This document shows, in pieces, positions 45,895 to 54,985 of a DNA stretch of 64,000 nucleotides (its first letter is position 1; every line of letters begins with the position of its first letter). The notes under the pieces are model-generated. The model worked only from the letters and a program-made list of their open reading frames with translations. It ran no database searches and was not told where the DNA came from. Made by a program: the position numbers and the translations under genes. The stretch comes from Duganella alba (GTDB taxonomy: Bacteria; Pseudomonadota; Gammaproteobacteria; Burkholderiales; Burkholderiaceae_D). The stretch lies in NCBI RefSeq assembly GCF_009674495.1, contig NZ_WKJN01000016.1, positions 62,001 to 126,000 of the forward strand, written 5' to 3'.

Positions 45895-47463
45895 ATGACT
45901 GCTTCGCGGCGCACTGCGCTGAAGACTTTGCTGGCCGGCGCGGCGATGGCGCCGCAACTGGCGACGGCGGCGGCCGAGCCGAAATGGGGACGCGGCGTCG
46001 AAGGCCAGCACAAGGCGGACCTGGACAACGGCACCTTCCTCAACCCCATCCTCGCCGGCGACCATCCCGATCCCACCATCCTCAAGGACGGCGACGATTA
46101 CTACATGACGTTTTCGTCCTTCCTGGCCTACCCCGGCGTCATCATCTGGCACTCGCAGGATCTGGTGAACTGGCAGCCCATCGGCCCGGCGCTGACCAAG
46201 CCGCTCGGCAGCATCTGGGCCATGGACCTGGTCAAGCACAAGGGCCGCTACTACATCTACATCCCCGCCGGCAGCAGCATCTATGTGATCTGGTCCGACG
46301 ACATCAAAGGCCCATGGAGCGATCCGATCGACCTCAAGATCGAAGGCGCCATCGATCCCGGCCACGCCGTCGGCGAAGACGGCAAGCGCTACCTGTTCGT
46401 CAACGGCGTGCGTCGCATCGCCCTCACCGACGACGGCCTGGCCACCGCCGGCAAGCTGGAAAAAGTCTACGAGCCATGGCGCTACCCGCAGGACTGGGTG
46501 GTCGAAATGTTCGCGCCCGAGGGCCCCAAGCTGCTCAAGCGCGGCGAATGGTTTTACCTGGTGATGGCGGTCGGCGGCACTTCCGGTCCTCCGACCAGCC
46601 ACATGGTGATCGCCGCCCGCTCGCGCTCCATCCACGGCCCATGGGAAAACCATCCGCACAATCCGCTGGTGCGCACCCGCAGCGCCGAAGAGAAATGGTG
46701 GTCGCGCGGCCACGCCACGCTGGTCGAAGGCCCGGCCGGCGACTGGTGGATGGTCTACCACGGCTACGAAAACGGCTACCGCACGCTGGGCCGCCAATGC
46801 CTGCTCGAACCGATCGAATGGACCAGCGACGGCTGGTTCAAAGCCAAAGGCGGCGACCTGTCCGCGCCACTGCCGATGCCGAAGAAAGGCAAGGCAGTCC
46901 CGCACAACTTCGCCAAGTCAGACGATTTCAACACCCTGCGATTCGGCGTGCAATGGAGCTTCTTCAATCCGGGACCGGATGAAATGAAACGCGTGCAGCA
47001 CACGCCGGGTGTGCTGGCCATTCGCGGCAAAGGCACGTCGCCGGTGGACTCGTCGCCGCTGACCTTCATCGCCGGCGACCGCGCCTACGAAGCCACCATC
47101 ACGCTCGACATCGGCGCCGATGCCGAAGGCGGCCTGCTATTGCACTACAACGAGCGCGCCTACGTCGGCATCGGCTTCACGCCGACGCAAATGAAGACCT
47201 TCCAGCACTCGCAGGAACAAAGCTGGATGCGCGAGAAGATGGATGTCTCCACGGTGCATATCCGCGTCCGCAACGACCGCCACATCGTCACCTTCCACTA
47301 CTCGCTGGACGGGAAGAACTGGGTGCAGCATCCATGGCAGATGGAAGTCTCCGGCCTGCACCACAATGTGTTCGGCGGCTTCGCCAGCCTGCAACCAGGC
47401 ATCTACAGCGCGGGAACAGGCGTGGTGAAGATGCGCGATTTCCAGTATCGCGCGCTGGCTTAG
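45895..47463 (+). CDS. GH43-family glycoside hydrolase, Tat-exported
   Basis: A 522-aa protein. N-terminus TASRRTALKTLLAGAAMAPQ is a twin-arginine signal with likely cleavage after ATA or TAAA (~25-27). The catalytic five-bladed propeller follows: GDHPDPTILKDGDDYYMTFSS has the family's first Asp, with later blocks GSIWAMDLVKHKGRYYIYIP and WSRGHATLVEGPAGDWWMVYHG. A C-terminal beta-sandwich (~345-520) matches the accessory domain of xylosidase/arabinosidase members. Substrate is probably plant xylan or arabinan side chains. Confidence 0.9.
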   Translation: MTASRRTALKTLLAGAAMAPQLATAAAEPKWGRGVEGQHKADLDNGTFLNPILAGDHPDPTILKDGDDYYMTFSSFLAYPGVIIWHSQDLVNWQPIGPALTKPLGSIWAMDLVKHKGRYYIYIPAGSSIYVIWSDDIKGPWSDPIDLKIEGAIDPGHAVGEDGKRYLFVNGVRRIALTDDGLATAGKLEKVYEPWRYPQDWVVEMFAPEGPKLLKRGEWFYLVMAVGGTSGPPTSHMVIAARSRSIHGPWENHPHNPLVRTRSAEEKWWSRGHATLVEGPAGDWWMVYHGYENGYRTLGRQCLLEPIEWTSDGWFKAKGGDLSAPLPMPKKGKAVPHNFAKSDDFNTLRFGVQWSFFNPGPDEMKRVQHTPGVLAIRGKGTSPVDSSPLTFIAGDRAYEATITLDIGADAEGGLLLHYNERAYVGIGFTPTQMKTFQHSQEQSWMREKMDVSTVHIRVRNDRHIVTFHYSLDGKNWVQHPWQMEVSGLHHNVFGGFASLQPGIYSAGTGVVKMRDFQYRALA

Positions 47464-49295
47464 ACGACGGCGTCCTCTTCGTCCGCCTCATCCGCCTTGG
47501 CCTGCTGGCGCTCCCACATCTGGGCGTACAGGCCATTGGCCGCCAGCAGCGATTGATGCGTGCCGCGTCCCACAATGCGGCCGTGGTCCAGCACCAGGAT
47601 CTGCTGCGCGTCGGCCACGGTGGACAGGCGGTGCGCGATCACCATCGTCGTGCGCGTGCGCGAGATTTCCTTCAACTGTGCCTGGATCGCCTGTTCGGCC
47701 TTGGAGTCCAGCGCCGACGTGGCTTCGTCGAAGATCAGAATGGCGGGATTCTTCAGCAGCGTGCGCGCGATCGCCACGCGCTGCTTCTCGCCGCCGGAGA
47801 GCTTCAGGCCGCGCTCACCCACCATGGTCTTGTAGCCGTCCGGCAGACTGTCGATGAAATCGTGGATCGATGCGGCGCGCGCGGCGGCCACGATCTCGTC
47901 GTGCGTGGCGCCCGGCTTGCCGTAGGCGATGTTGTATTCGATGGTGTCGTTGAACAGCACCGTATCCTGCGGCACGATGCCGATCGCATGGCGCACCGAA
48001 TCCTGTGTCAGCGAGCGCAAATCCTGGCCATCGATGGTGATGCCGCCGGCGTTCACCTCGTAGAAGCGGAACAGCAGGCGTGACAAGGTGGACTTGCCGG
48101 AACCGCTGTGTCCCACCACCGCCGTCGTGGTGCCCGGCGGGATGGTGAAGTCCACATCGAACAGGATCTGGCGCTTCGGATCGTAGCTGAAGTCCACGTG
48201 GTTGAAGCGCACCTGCGCGCCGTGCGTCACCAGCGGCTGTGCATCCGGCGCATCGGCGATCTCGCGGTTCTGGTCCAGCAGCGAGAACAGTTTTTCCATG
48301 TCGGCCAGGCTTTGCTTGATTTCGCGGTAGATCACGCCGAGGAAGTTGAGCGGAATGTAGAGCTGGATCATGAAGGAGTTGACCAGCACCAGATCACCCA
48401 AGGTCATCTTGCCTTCAATGACGCCAACGGTGGCGCGCCACAGGATCAGCGTCACCGCCACCGCGATGATCATCGACTGGCCGGTGTTCAGCAGCGACAG
48501 CGACGTTTGCGACTTGACGGCGGCGCTTTCATAGTTCTGCAAGCCTTCGTCGTAGCGCTTGGCCTCGTACTCCTCGTTGCCGAAGTATTTCACCGTTTCA
48601 TAGTTGATCAGCGAGTCGATGGCCTTGGTGTTGGCCTTCGAATCCAGCTCGTTCATCGTGCGGCGGAAGTGCGTGCGCCAGTTGGTGATGATGATGGTGA
48701 AGCTGATATACGACACCAGCGCCACAAAGGTGATCACCGAGAACCAGATGTCGTAGTGCGTGACCAGGTAGCCGAGCACCAGCGTGATCTCCACCAGCGT
48801 CGGCAGGATGTTGAACAGCGTGTACGAGATCAGCGAACCGACGGCGCGCGTGCCGCGCTCGATATCGCGCGTCATGCCGCCGGTCTGACGGTTCAGGTGG
48901 AAGCGCAGCGACAGCGCATGCAAATGGCGAAACACCTGCAGCGCGATGGTGCGCACCGCGCGCTGCGTCACGCGCGCGAACAGGAACTCGCGCAACTCGG
49001 TAAACAGCGTGGTCGACACCCGCAGCACGCCATACGCCACCAGTGCGCCCAGCGGCAGCACCAGCAAGGCCTGTGGATGGGATGGAGAAATGGTCAGCGA
49101 ATCGATCAGCTTCTTCATCACCACCGGCACGCCGACGTTGGCCAGCTTGGCGCCGACCAGGCAGGCCAGGGCCAGCAGCACGCGCCATTTGTAGACAAAC
49201 AGATAGGGCAACAGGGTTTTTAAGGTAGCGGTATCGCTGCGGGTGGGAGCGGCTTTGCTGGCGGAGGCTGGCGGGGATTCGGAGTAACGGCGCAT
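47460..49295 (-). CDS. Atm1/HMT-type ABC exporter (fused permease-ATPase)
   Basis: A 611-aa half-transporter: six-helix membrane domain (~35-330) containing RDIERGTRAVGSLISYTLFN and NYETVKYFGNEEYEAKRYDE, motifs characteristic of the mitochondrial-Atm1-like subfamily, then an ATPase with GHSGSGKS, LSGGEKQRVAIART and ILIFDEATSALDS. Relatives export glutathione-linked metals or persulfides. ATG at 49295; upstream extension of the frame is rejected. Its 3' end overlaps the GH43 stop by 4 bp. Confidence 0.92.
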   Translation of the reverse strand: MRRYSESPPASASKAAPTRSDTATLKTLLPYLFVYKWRVLLALACLVGAKLANVGVPVVMKKLIDSLTISPSHPQALLVLPLGALVAYGVLRVSTTLFTELREFLFARVTQRAVRTIALQVFRHLHALSLRFHLNRQTGGMTRDIERGTRAVGSLISYTLFNILPTLVEITLVLGYLVTHYDIWFSVITFVALVSYISFTIIITNWRTHFRRTMNELDSKANTKAIDSLINYETVKYFGNEEYEAKRYDEGLQNYESAAVKSQTSLSLLNTGQSMIIAVAVTLILWRATVGVIEGKMTLGDLVLVNSFMIQLYIPLNFLGVIYREIKQSLADMEKLFSLLDQNREIADAPDAQPLVTHGAQVRFNHVDFSYDPKRQILFDVDFTIPPGTTTAVVGHSGSGKSTLSRLLFRFYEVNAGGITIDGQDLRSLTQDSVRHAIGIVPQDTVLFNDTIEYNIAYGKPGATHDEIVAAARAASIHDFIDSLPDGYKTMVGERGLKLSGGEKQRVAIARTLLKNPAILIFDEATSALDSKAEQAIQAQLKEISRTRTTMVIAHRLSTVADAQQILVLDHGRIVGRGTHQSLLAANGLYAQMWERQQAKADEADEEDAVV

Positions 49296-49356
49296 GGCGG
49301 ATATCGGCTTTTTATGGTTCAATCCCGATAATTGTAGCCCCTGAAGAGAAATCACG

Positions 49357-49806
49357 ATGACCACGCCCGAAAATCCCACCCCAATCGCTGTTACCACCAT
49401 CAACCGCGGCCTGCCCGCCGGGAAGATGCCGGAACTGCGCATGATGCCTTCGCCATCGGACGCCAACGTCTACGGCGACGTGTTCGGCGGCTGGATCATG
49501 GCCCAGGTGGACATCGCCGGCTCGCTGCCGGCCACGCGTCGCGCCAATGGCCGCGTCGCCACCATCGCCGTGAATTCCTTCGTGTTCAAGAATCCGGTGT
49601 TCGTCGGCGACCTGCTGTCGTTCTATGCTGATATTACCAAGGTTGGCAATACGTCCATTACCGTGCAGGTCGAGGTGTATGCTGAACGCAACCGCCTGCA
49701 AGCCGACACCGTGAAAGTGACCGAGGCCACGCTGACCTATGTCGCCACCGATTCCGACCGCAAGCCGCGCAAGGTGCCACCGATCGAAACGCTGATCCTC
49801 TCCTGA
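49357..49806 (+). CDS. yciA: Acyl-CoA thioesterase (YciA-like, hotdog fold)
   Basis: A 149-aa single hotdog-domain enzyme hydrolysing acyl-CoAs. MMPSPSDANVYGDVFGGWIMAQ contains the catalytic Asn/Asp region and the helix of the fold; RVATIAVNSFVFKNPVFVGD is the second conserved strand. A GAAGAG site precedes the ATG. PhoD follows after 13 bp; fadD genes lie beyond. Confidence 0.92.
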   Translation: MTTPENPTPIAVTTINRGLPAGKMPELRMMPSPSDANVYGDVFGGWIMAQVDIAGSLPATRRANGRVATIAVNSFVFKNPVFVGDLLSFYADITKVGNTSITVQVEVYAERNRLQADTVKVTEATLTYVATDSDRKPRKVPPIETLILS

Positions 49807-49819
49807 GCGCACGCGGCGC

Positions 49820-51394
49820 ATGGACCAACACCGCCGCATCTTCCTCGCCACCGCCAGCCGCCTCGGCGCGCTGGCCGCGCTCTCCAGCGCCAGCTCGTCC
49901 ACTATCGCGCAGAAAAGCGGCAGCGCCTACCCATTCAGCCTGGGCGTGGCATCCGGCTCGCCGCTGCCGGACGCCGTCGTCATCTGGACCCGCATCCTGC
50001 ACGATCCGTTGAACGCCGCCGCCATGCCGGCCATCGCCTTCAGCGTGCGCTGGGAGATGGCGGAGGACGAGCAGTTCCGCCGCATCGTCGCCAAGGGCAC
50101 GGCCAGCGCCACGCCGGCGCTGGCGCACAGCGTGCACGTCGACGTCACCGGCTTGCAGCCGGACCGCTGGTACTGGTATCGCTTCATGCTGGGCGACGCC
50201 GTCAGCCCCATCGGCCGCACGCGCACCGCGCCCGCCGCCGGCGACATGCCGGCCACCCTGAAGCTGGCCGTGGCCTCCTGCCAGCACTGGGAATTCGGCA
50301 CCTATGCCGCCCACCGCCACATCACGGCCGCCGCGCCCGATCTGGTGGCCTTCCTGGGCGATTATATCTACGAGTGGGGGCCGTACCAGCTACAGCACCC
50401 GAAAGCCGCTGTACGGGTCTCCGAGAGCTTCACGCTGGCCGATTACCGCGCCCGCTACGCCCAGTACAAGACCGACCGCGATCTGCAAGCCGCGCACCAG
50501 GCCGCGCCGTGGATCGTCACCTGGGACGACCACGAAGTCGCCAACGATTACGGCAACGACCGCGACGAACACCTCAACCCGCGCTTCATCGACCGCCGCG
50601 CCGCCGCGTACCAGGCCTTCTACGAACACATGCCGCTGCGCGCCCCGCCGGCCGACTTCGCCCACATGCGCATCTACCAGCGCTACGACTGGGGCAGGCT
50701 GGCGCGCTTCCACGTGCTGGACGATCGCCAATACCGCGCCTATCACGCCTGCCCGCCGCCGGGACGCGGCGGTTCCAGCTCGGTGCTGCTGCGCGACTGC
50801 CCGGCGCTGCTGGACCGCAGCCGCAGCATGCTGGGCAAGGAACAGGAACATTGGCTGGCGCAGGGATTGTCGTCGTCGCAGGCGCGCTGGAACATCCTGG
50901 CGCAGCAGACGCTGATGGCGCAGAACAGCCAGCTGCCCATCATGAAGGAAGGCGACGGCCGCTTCTGGACCGATGGCTGGGACGGCTATCCGATGGCGCG
51001 CCGGCAGCTGATGGACACGCTGCACACCAGCCGCGCCAGCAATCCGCTGGTGCTGTCCGGCGACGTGCACAGCTTCTTCGCCAGCGAACTGGCGCGCAAT
51101 CCGTCGCGTCCGCGCTCGGCGGCCAACCCGCTGGTGGCGACGGAGTTCTGCGGCACCTCGATCACCTCGCCCTCGCGTCCGCAAACGCGTACCGAGCAGT
51201 TCCTGCGCATGAATCCGGCCATCAAATATGGCCGCAGCGACAAGCGCGGCTACATGCTGCTGACCATCACGCCGGCCGACACCACGGCCCACTTCCTGGC
51301 ATTGGACGATGTGCACGACAGCGCCAGCCCGATCGCCCGCGCCGCCGGCTTCGTGGTGCGCAACGGCACACCAGGCCTAAAAAAAATCGCCTGA
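49820..51394 (+). CDS. phoD: PhoD-type alkaline phosphatase, Tat-exported
   Basis: A 524-aa phosphodiesterase/monoesterase. DQHRRIFLATASRLGALAAL is a short twin-arginine signal. The N-terminal PhoD beta domain starts FSLGVASGSPLPDAVVIWTR; the metallophosphatase core shows VAFLGDYIYEWG, WDDHEVANDYGNDRD and VLSGDVHSFFASEL, giving the Fe/Ca ligands. ATG at 49820, 13 bp after yciA. No Pho-box search was possible. Ends in a terminator hairpin. Confidence 0.93.
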   Translation: MDQHRRIFLATASRLGALAALSSASSSTIAQKSGSAYPFSLGVASGSPLPDAVVIWTRILHDPLNAAAMPAIAFSVRWEMAEDEQFRRIVAKGTASATPALAHSVHVDVTGLQPDRWYWYRFMLGDAVSPIGRTRTAPAAGDMPATLKLAVASCQHWEFGTYAAHRHITAAAPDLVAFLGDYIYEWGPYQLQHPKAAVRVSESFTLADYRARYAQYKTDRDLQAAHQAAPWIVTWDDHEVANDYGNDRDEHLNPRFIDRRAAAYQAFYEHMPLRAPPADFAHMRIYQRYDWGRLARFHVLDDRQYRAYHACPPPGRGGSSSVLLRDCPALLDRSRSMLGKEQEHWLAQGLSSSQARWNILAQQTLMAQNSQLPIMKEGDGRFWTDGWDGYPMARRQLMDTLHTSRASNPLVLSGDVHSFFASELARNPSRPRSAANPLVATEFCGTSITSPSRPQTRTEQFLRMNPAIKYGRSDKRGYMLLTITPADTTAHFLALDDVHDSASPIARAAGFVVRNGTPGLKKIA

Positions 51395-51411
51395 CTCGGC
51401 AGGCGATTTTT
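51382..51411. terminator. Bidirectional intrinsic terminator between phoD and fadD
   Basis: Eleven-base arms AAAAATCGCCT/AGGCGATTTTT (51382-51392 and 51401-51411) with an 8-nt loop; the phoD stop codon lies at the edge of the stem. It serves both convergent transcripts. Confidence 0.9.
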
Positions 51412-51416
51412 GTAGC

Positions 51417-53096
51417 TTAGGCAGCGGCTTTTTCGGTTTTTTCATCCCGCAGCTGACGGCGCAGGATCTTGCCGACGTTGGTCTTCGGCAGCTCGTCGCG
51501 GAACTCGATGTACTTCGGTTTCTTGTACGCGGTCAGCTCGTGCTTGCAGTAGTCGAGGATCTGCTCGGCGGTCAGGTTCGGATCCTTGCGCACCACGAAC
51601 AGCTTCACCGCCTCGCCGGAATTCTTGTCCGGCACGCCGATGCACGCCACTTCCAGCACGCCCGGATGCGAGGCCACCACTTCTTCCACCTCGTTCGGAT
51701 AGACGTTGAAGCCGGACACGATGATCATGTCCTTCTTGCGGTCGACGATCTTGGTATAGCCCTTGTCGTCCATGATGCCGACGTCGCCGGTCTTGAAGAA
51801 GCCGTCGGCCGTCATCGACTTGGCGGTTTCTTCCGGACGGTTCCAGTAGCCGGCCATCACCTGCGGGCCGCGAATCGCGATCTCGCCGGTCGAACCCAGC
51901 GGCAGCGGATTGCCGTCGTCGTCCAGGATCGCCACTTCGGTCGATGGAATCGGCAGGCCGATGGTGCCGGTGAATTCCTTGATGTCGACGCGGTTGGCGG
52001 TGGCCACCGGCGAGGTTTCGGACAAGCCATAGCCCTCGATGATCGGCGTGCCGGTCACCTTCAGCCAGCGCTCGGCCACGCCCTTCTGCACCGCCATGCC
52101 GCCGCCGTTGCACAGCTTGTAGGACGAGAAGTCCAGCTTGGCGAAGTCGGCGTTGTTCAGCAGCGCGTTGTACAGCGTGTTCACCGCCGGCAGCACCGTC
52201 ACCTTGTACTTGGCCAGTTCCTTGACGAAGCCAGGGATGTCGCGCGGATTTGGAATCAGCAGGCTCAGGCCGCCGGTGCGGATGCTCATGAAGGCGCTGA
52301 CCGTCAGCGAGTAGATGTGGTACAGCGGCAGCGCGGCCACAAACACCATCGGCTCGCCGCCGCTCTTCATTTGCAGCCAGGCTTCGTTTTGCAGCACGTT
52401 GGCGATGATGTTCCGGTGCAGCAGGATCGCGCCCTTGGACACGCCGGTGGTGCCGCCCGTGTATTGCAGGAAGGCGATGTCGTCGTGGCCCTGCTTGGCC
52501 GGTTGCAGCGTCAGGCCGTTACCTTCCGACAGCACCTGCTTGTACGACACCGAACCGGGCAGCGAAAACGCCGGCACCATTTTCTTCACATGGCGCACCA
52601 CGAAGTTGACGATGGTGCCCTTCAGGCCGCCCAGCATGTCGCCCATGGTGGCCACCACCACGTGCTTGACGCTGGTCTGCGCCACCACCTGTTGCACCGT
52701 CGTCGCAAAGTTTTCCAGCACGAAGATGGCTTCGGCGCCCGCGTCGGTCAGCTGGTGTTGCAGCTCGCGCGGCGTGTACAGCGGATTGACGTTGACCACG
52801 GTGTAGCCGGCGCGCAGGATGCCGGCCATGATCACCGGATACTGCAGCACGTTCGGCAGCATGATGGCCACGCGCGCGCCCGGTTGCAGGCCCTTGGCTT
52901 GCAGCCAGGCGCCGACTTTCTGCGACAGTTGATCCAGCTCGCCGTAGGTCAGGAATTTATCCATGCACACGAACGCATTGCGGTCCGCGTACTTGCGGAA
53001 GGATTCCTCCATCAGGTGCGTCACCGAGCGGAACTGCGTGCTGTCGATCTCCGCCGGAACGCCTTCTGGGTACGACTTCAGCCAAATCTTATCCAT
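51417..53096 (-). CDS. fadD: Long-chain fatty acid-CoA ligase (second of a tandem pair)
   Basis: A 559-aa adenylate-forming enzyme that activates fatty acids. MDKIWLKSYPEGVPAEIDST at the N-terminus, AMP-binding loop FLQYTGGTTGVSKGA, GYGLSETSPVAT, and the C-terminal DRKKDMIIVSGFNVYPNEVE with the hinge and PKTNVGKILRRQLRDE catalytic Lys. ATG at 53096, 2 bp after the first copy's stop. Clearly a paralogue of the upstream gene, with most motifs identical. Confidence 0.95.
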   Translation of the reverse strand: MDKIWLKSYPEGVPAEIDSTQFRSVTHLMEESFRKYADRNAFVCMDKFLTYGELDQLSQKVGAWLQAKGLQPGARVAIMLPNVLQYPVIMAGILRAGYTVVNVNPLYTPRELQHQLTDAGAEAIFVLENFATTVQQVVAQTSVKHVVVATMGDMLGGLKGTIVNFVVRHVKKMVPAFSLPGSVSYKQVLSEGNGLTLQPAKQGHDDIAFLQYTGGTTGVSKGAILLHRNIIANVLQNEAWLQMKSGGEPMVFVAALPLYHIYSLTVSAFMSIRTGGLSLLIPNPRDIPGFVKELAKYKVTVLPAVNTLYNALLNNADFAKLDFSSYKLCNGGGMAVQKGVAERWLKVTGTPIIEGYGLSETSPVATANRVDIKEFTGTIGLPIPSTEVAILDDDGNPLPLGSTGEIAIRGPQVMAGYWNRPEETAKSMTADGFFKTGDVGIMDDKGYTKIVDRKKDMIIVSGFNVYPNEVEEVVASHPGVLEVACIGVPDKNSGEAVKLFVVRKDPNLTAEQILDYCKHELTAYKKPKYIEFRDELPKTNVGKILRRQLRDEKTEKAAA

Positions 53097-53098
53097 CT

Positions 53099-54790
53099 TT
53101 ATGCAGCCTTTTTCTTCTCGCCGGGTGGTTCGTCGCGCAACATGCGGCGCAGAATTTTCCCGACATTGGTTTTTGGTAGCTCCTCGCGGAACTCAATGTA
53201 TTTCGGCTTTTTATAGCCGGTAAATTGTTCTTTGCAATAGGCCATCAGCGCGGCCTCGGTCAGGTTCGGGTCCTTGCGCACCACGAACACCTTGACCGCC
53301 TCGCCCGAATGCTCGTCCGGCACGCCGATGGCCGCGCATTCCAGCACGCCCGGATGCGCGGCGATCACGCCTTCCAGCTCGTTCGGATAGACGTTGAAGC
53401 CGGAGACCAGAATCATATCCTTCTTGCGGTCAACGATCTTCACAAAGCCGGTGGCGTCCATCACGCCGACGTCGCCGGATTTGAAATAGCCGTCGGCGGT
53501 CATCACCTTGGCCGTTTCGTCCGGACGGTTCCAGTAGCCGCTCATCACCTGCGGACCGCGGATCGCGATCTCGCCGGCGCTGCCCAGCGGCACTTCGTTG
53601 CCATCGTCATCCAGGATGGCGATGTCGGTCGACGGCACCGGCAGGCCGATGGTCGCCGTGAATTCCTTGCTGTCGGCGCGGTTGCAGGTGGCCACCGGCG
53701 AGGTTTCGGACAAGCCGTAGCCCTCGATGATGGACACGCCGGTCGCCTTCAGCCAGCGGTCGTTGACGGCCTGCTGCACCGCCATGCCGCCGCCGTTGCA
53801 GATCTTCAGCGCCGAGAAATCCAGATGGGCGAAATCCGGATGGTTCAGCAGCGCGTTGTACAGCGTGTTCACCGCCGGCAGCATGTTGAACTTGTACTTC
53901 GCCAGTTCCTTGATGAAGCCGCCGATGTCGCGCGGATTCGGAATCAGGATGTTCAGCGCGCCGACCCGCGTGCCCCACATCGCGCAGCAGGTCAGCGCGA
54001 AGATGTGGTACAGCGGCAGCGCGCAGACGATGGTCACCTGCTCGTCCGAACCGCCCAGCGCCGGCTGCGACCACGCCTCGCTTTGCAGCAGGTTGGCGAC
54101 GATGTTCTGGTGCGTCAGCGTCGCGCCTTTCGACACGCCGGTGGTGCCGCCGGTGTACTGCAGGAACGCCGGATCGTTGTACTGCCGCTCCACCGGCGTC
54201 AGCTTCATGGCGCCGCCCTGCGACAGCGCGTCCTTGAAGCGCACCGCGTTGGGCAGCGAGAACGCCGGCACCAGTTTCTTCACGCTGCGCACCACGAAAT
54301 TCACCAGCATGCCCTTCAGGCCGCCAAGCATCTCGCCCATGCTGCCGACCACGATATGCTTGATCTGGGTCTTGCCCAGCACCTGCTCCAGCGTGGTGGC
54401 GAAGTTCTCCAGGATGATGATCGCCTCGGCGCCCGAATCGTTGAGCTGGTGTTCCAGCTCGCGCGGCGTGTACAGCGGGTTGACGTTGACCACCGTGTAG
54501 CCCGCGCGCAGGATCGCGGCGATCGCGATCGGATACTGCAGCACGTTCGGCATCATGATGGCCACCCGCGCGCCCGGCTTCAGGCCACGGCTTTGCAGCC
54601 ACGCGCCCAGGCGCTTCGAATAAGTGTCGACTTCGGCATAGGTAAGGTACTTGTCCATGCAGACATACGCGTTACGGGCAGCGTATTTGTGGAAGGATTC
54701 TTCCAGCAACTGCACCAGCGAACGGTACTGACTCGTATCGACTTCGGTCTGCATGCCCGGCGGATACGACTTCAACCAGATTTTCTCCAT
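53099..54790 (-). CDS. fadD: Long-chain fatty acid-CoA ligase (first of a tandem pair)
   Basis: A 563-aa FadD with the same architecture: MEKIWLKSYPPGMQTEVDTS, FLQYTGGTTGVSKGATLTH, GYGLSETSPVATCNRAD and PKTNVGKILRRMLRDE. ATG at 54790; the 50-codon extension upstream is not FadD-like. Side-by-side reading shows roughly three quarters identical residues to the downstream copy, pointing to tandem duplication with later divergence, perhaps in chain-length preference. Confidence 0.95.
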   Translation of the reverse strand: MEKIWLKSYPPGMQTEVDTSQYRSLVQLLEESFHKYAARNAYVCMDKYLTYAEVDTYSKRLGAWLQSRGLKPGARVAIMMPNVLQYPIAIAAILRAGYTVVNVNPLYTPRELEHQLNDSGAEAIIILENFATTLEQVLGKTQIKHIVVGSMGEMLGGLKGMLVNFVVRSVKKLVPAFSLPNAVRFKDALSQGGAMKLTPVERQYNDPAFLQYTGGTTGVSKGATLTHQNIVANLLQSEAWSQPALGGSDEQVTIVCALPLYHIFALTCCAMWGTRVGALNILIPNPRDIGGFIKELAKYKFNMLPAVNTLYNALLNHPDFAHLDFSALKICNGGGMAVQQAVNDRWLKATGVSIIEGYGLSETSPVATCNRADSKEFTATIGLPVPSTDIAILDDDGNEVPLGSAGEIAIRGPQVMSGYWNRPDETAKVMTADGYFKSGDVGVMDATGFVKIVDRKKDMILVSGFNVYPNELEGVIAAHPGVLECAAIGVPDEHSGEAVKVFVVRKDPNLTEAALMAYCKEQFTGYKKPKYIEFREELPKTNVGKILRRMLRDEPPGEKKKAA

Positions 54791-54942
54791 CCTGTGCCTC
54801 TTGTCTCGAATATTATCGTTGTACAGGCCGGCGCACAGTGCCGGGTCAGGGGCGAATGATTCGTCTGAGCGAATTTGTTGAGCCTGCTGATGATGCGATG
54901 CTATCGGGCAGCACGCTCCTACGCAAGCGCATTTAACCATAA

Positions 54943-54960
54943 TTAGAACGGGTGTTCTAA
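54943..54960. promoter_or_regulatory. Palindromic operator upstream of the fadD pair
   Basis: TTAGAAC-GGGT-GTTCTAA, a perfect 7-4-7 inverted repeat about 150 bp before the first fadD start. The form is like operators of TetR-family fatty-acid regulators in proteobacteria; which protein binds is not shown. No regulator gene is adjacent. Confidence 0.5.
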
Positions 54961-54985
54961 CGGCTTTTTATGATGCAATGCAGCA

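Noticed and set aside
51540..54859. Two long open frames (558 and 544 aa) antisense to the fadD genes
   Set aside because: They resemble each other only because the underlying fadD genes are paralogues; not independent evidence of coding.
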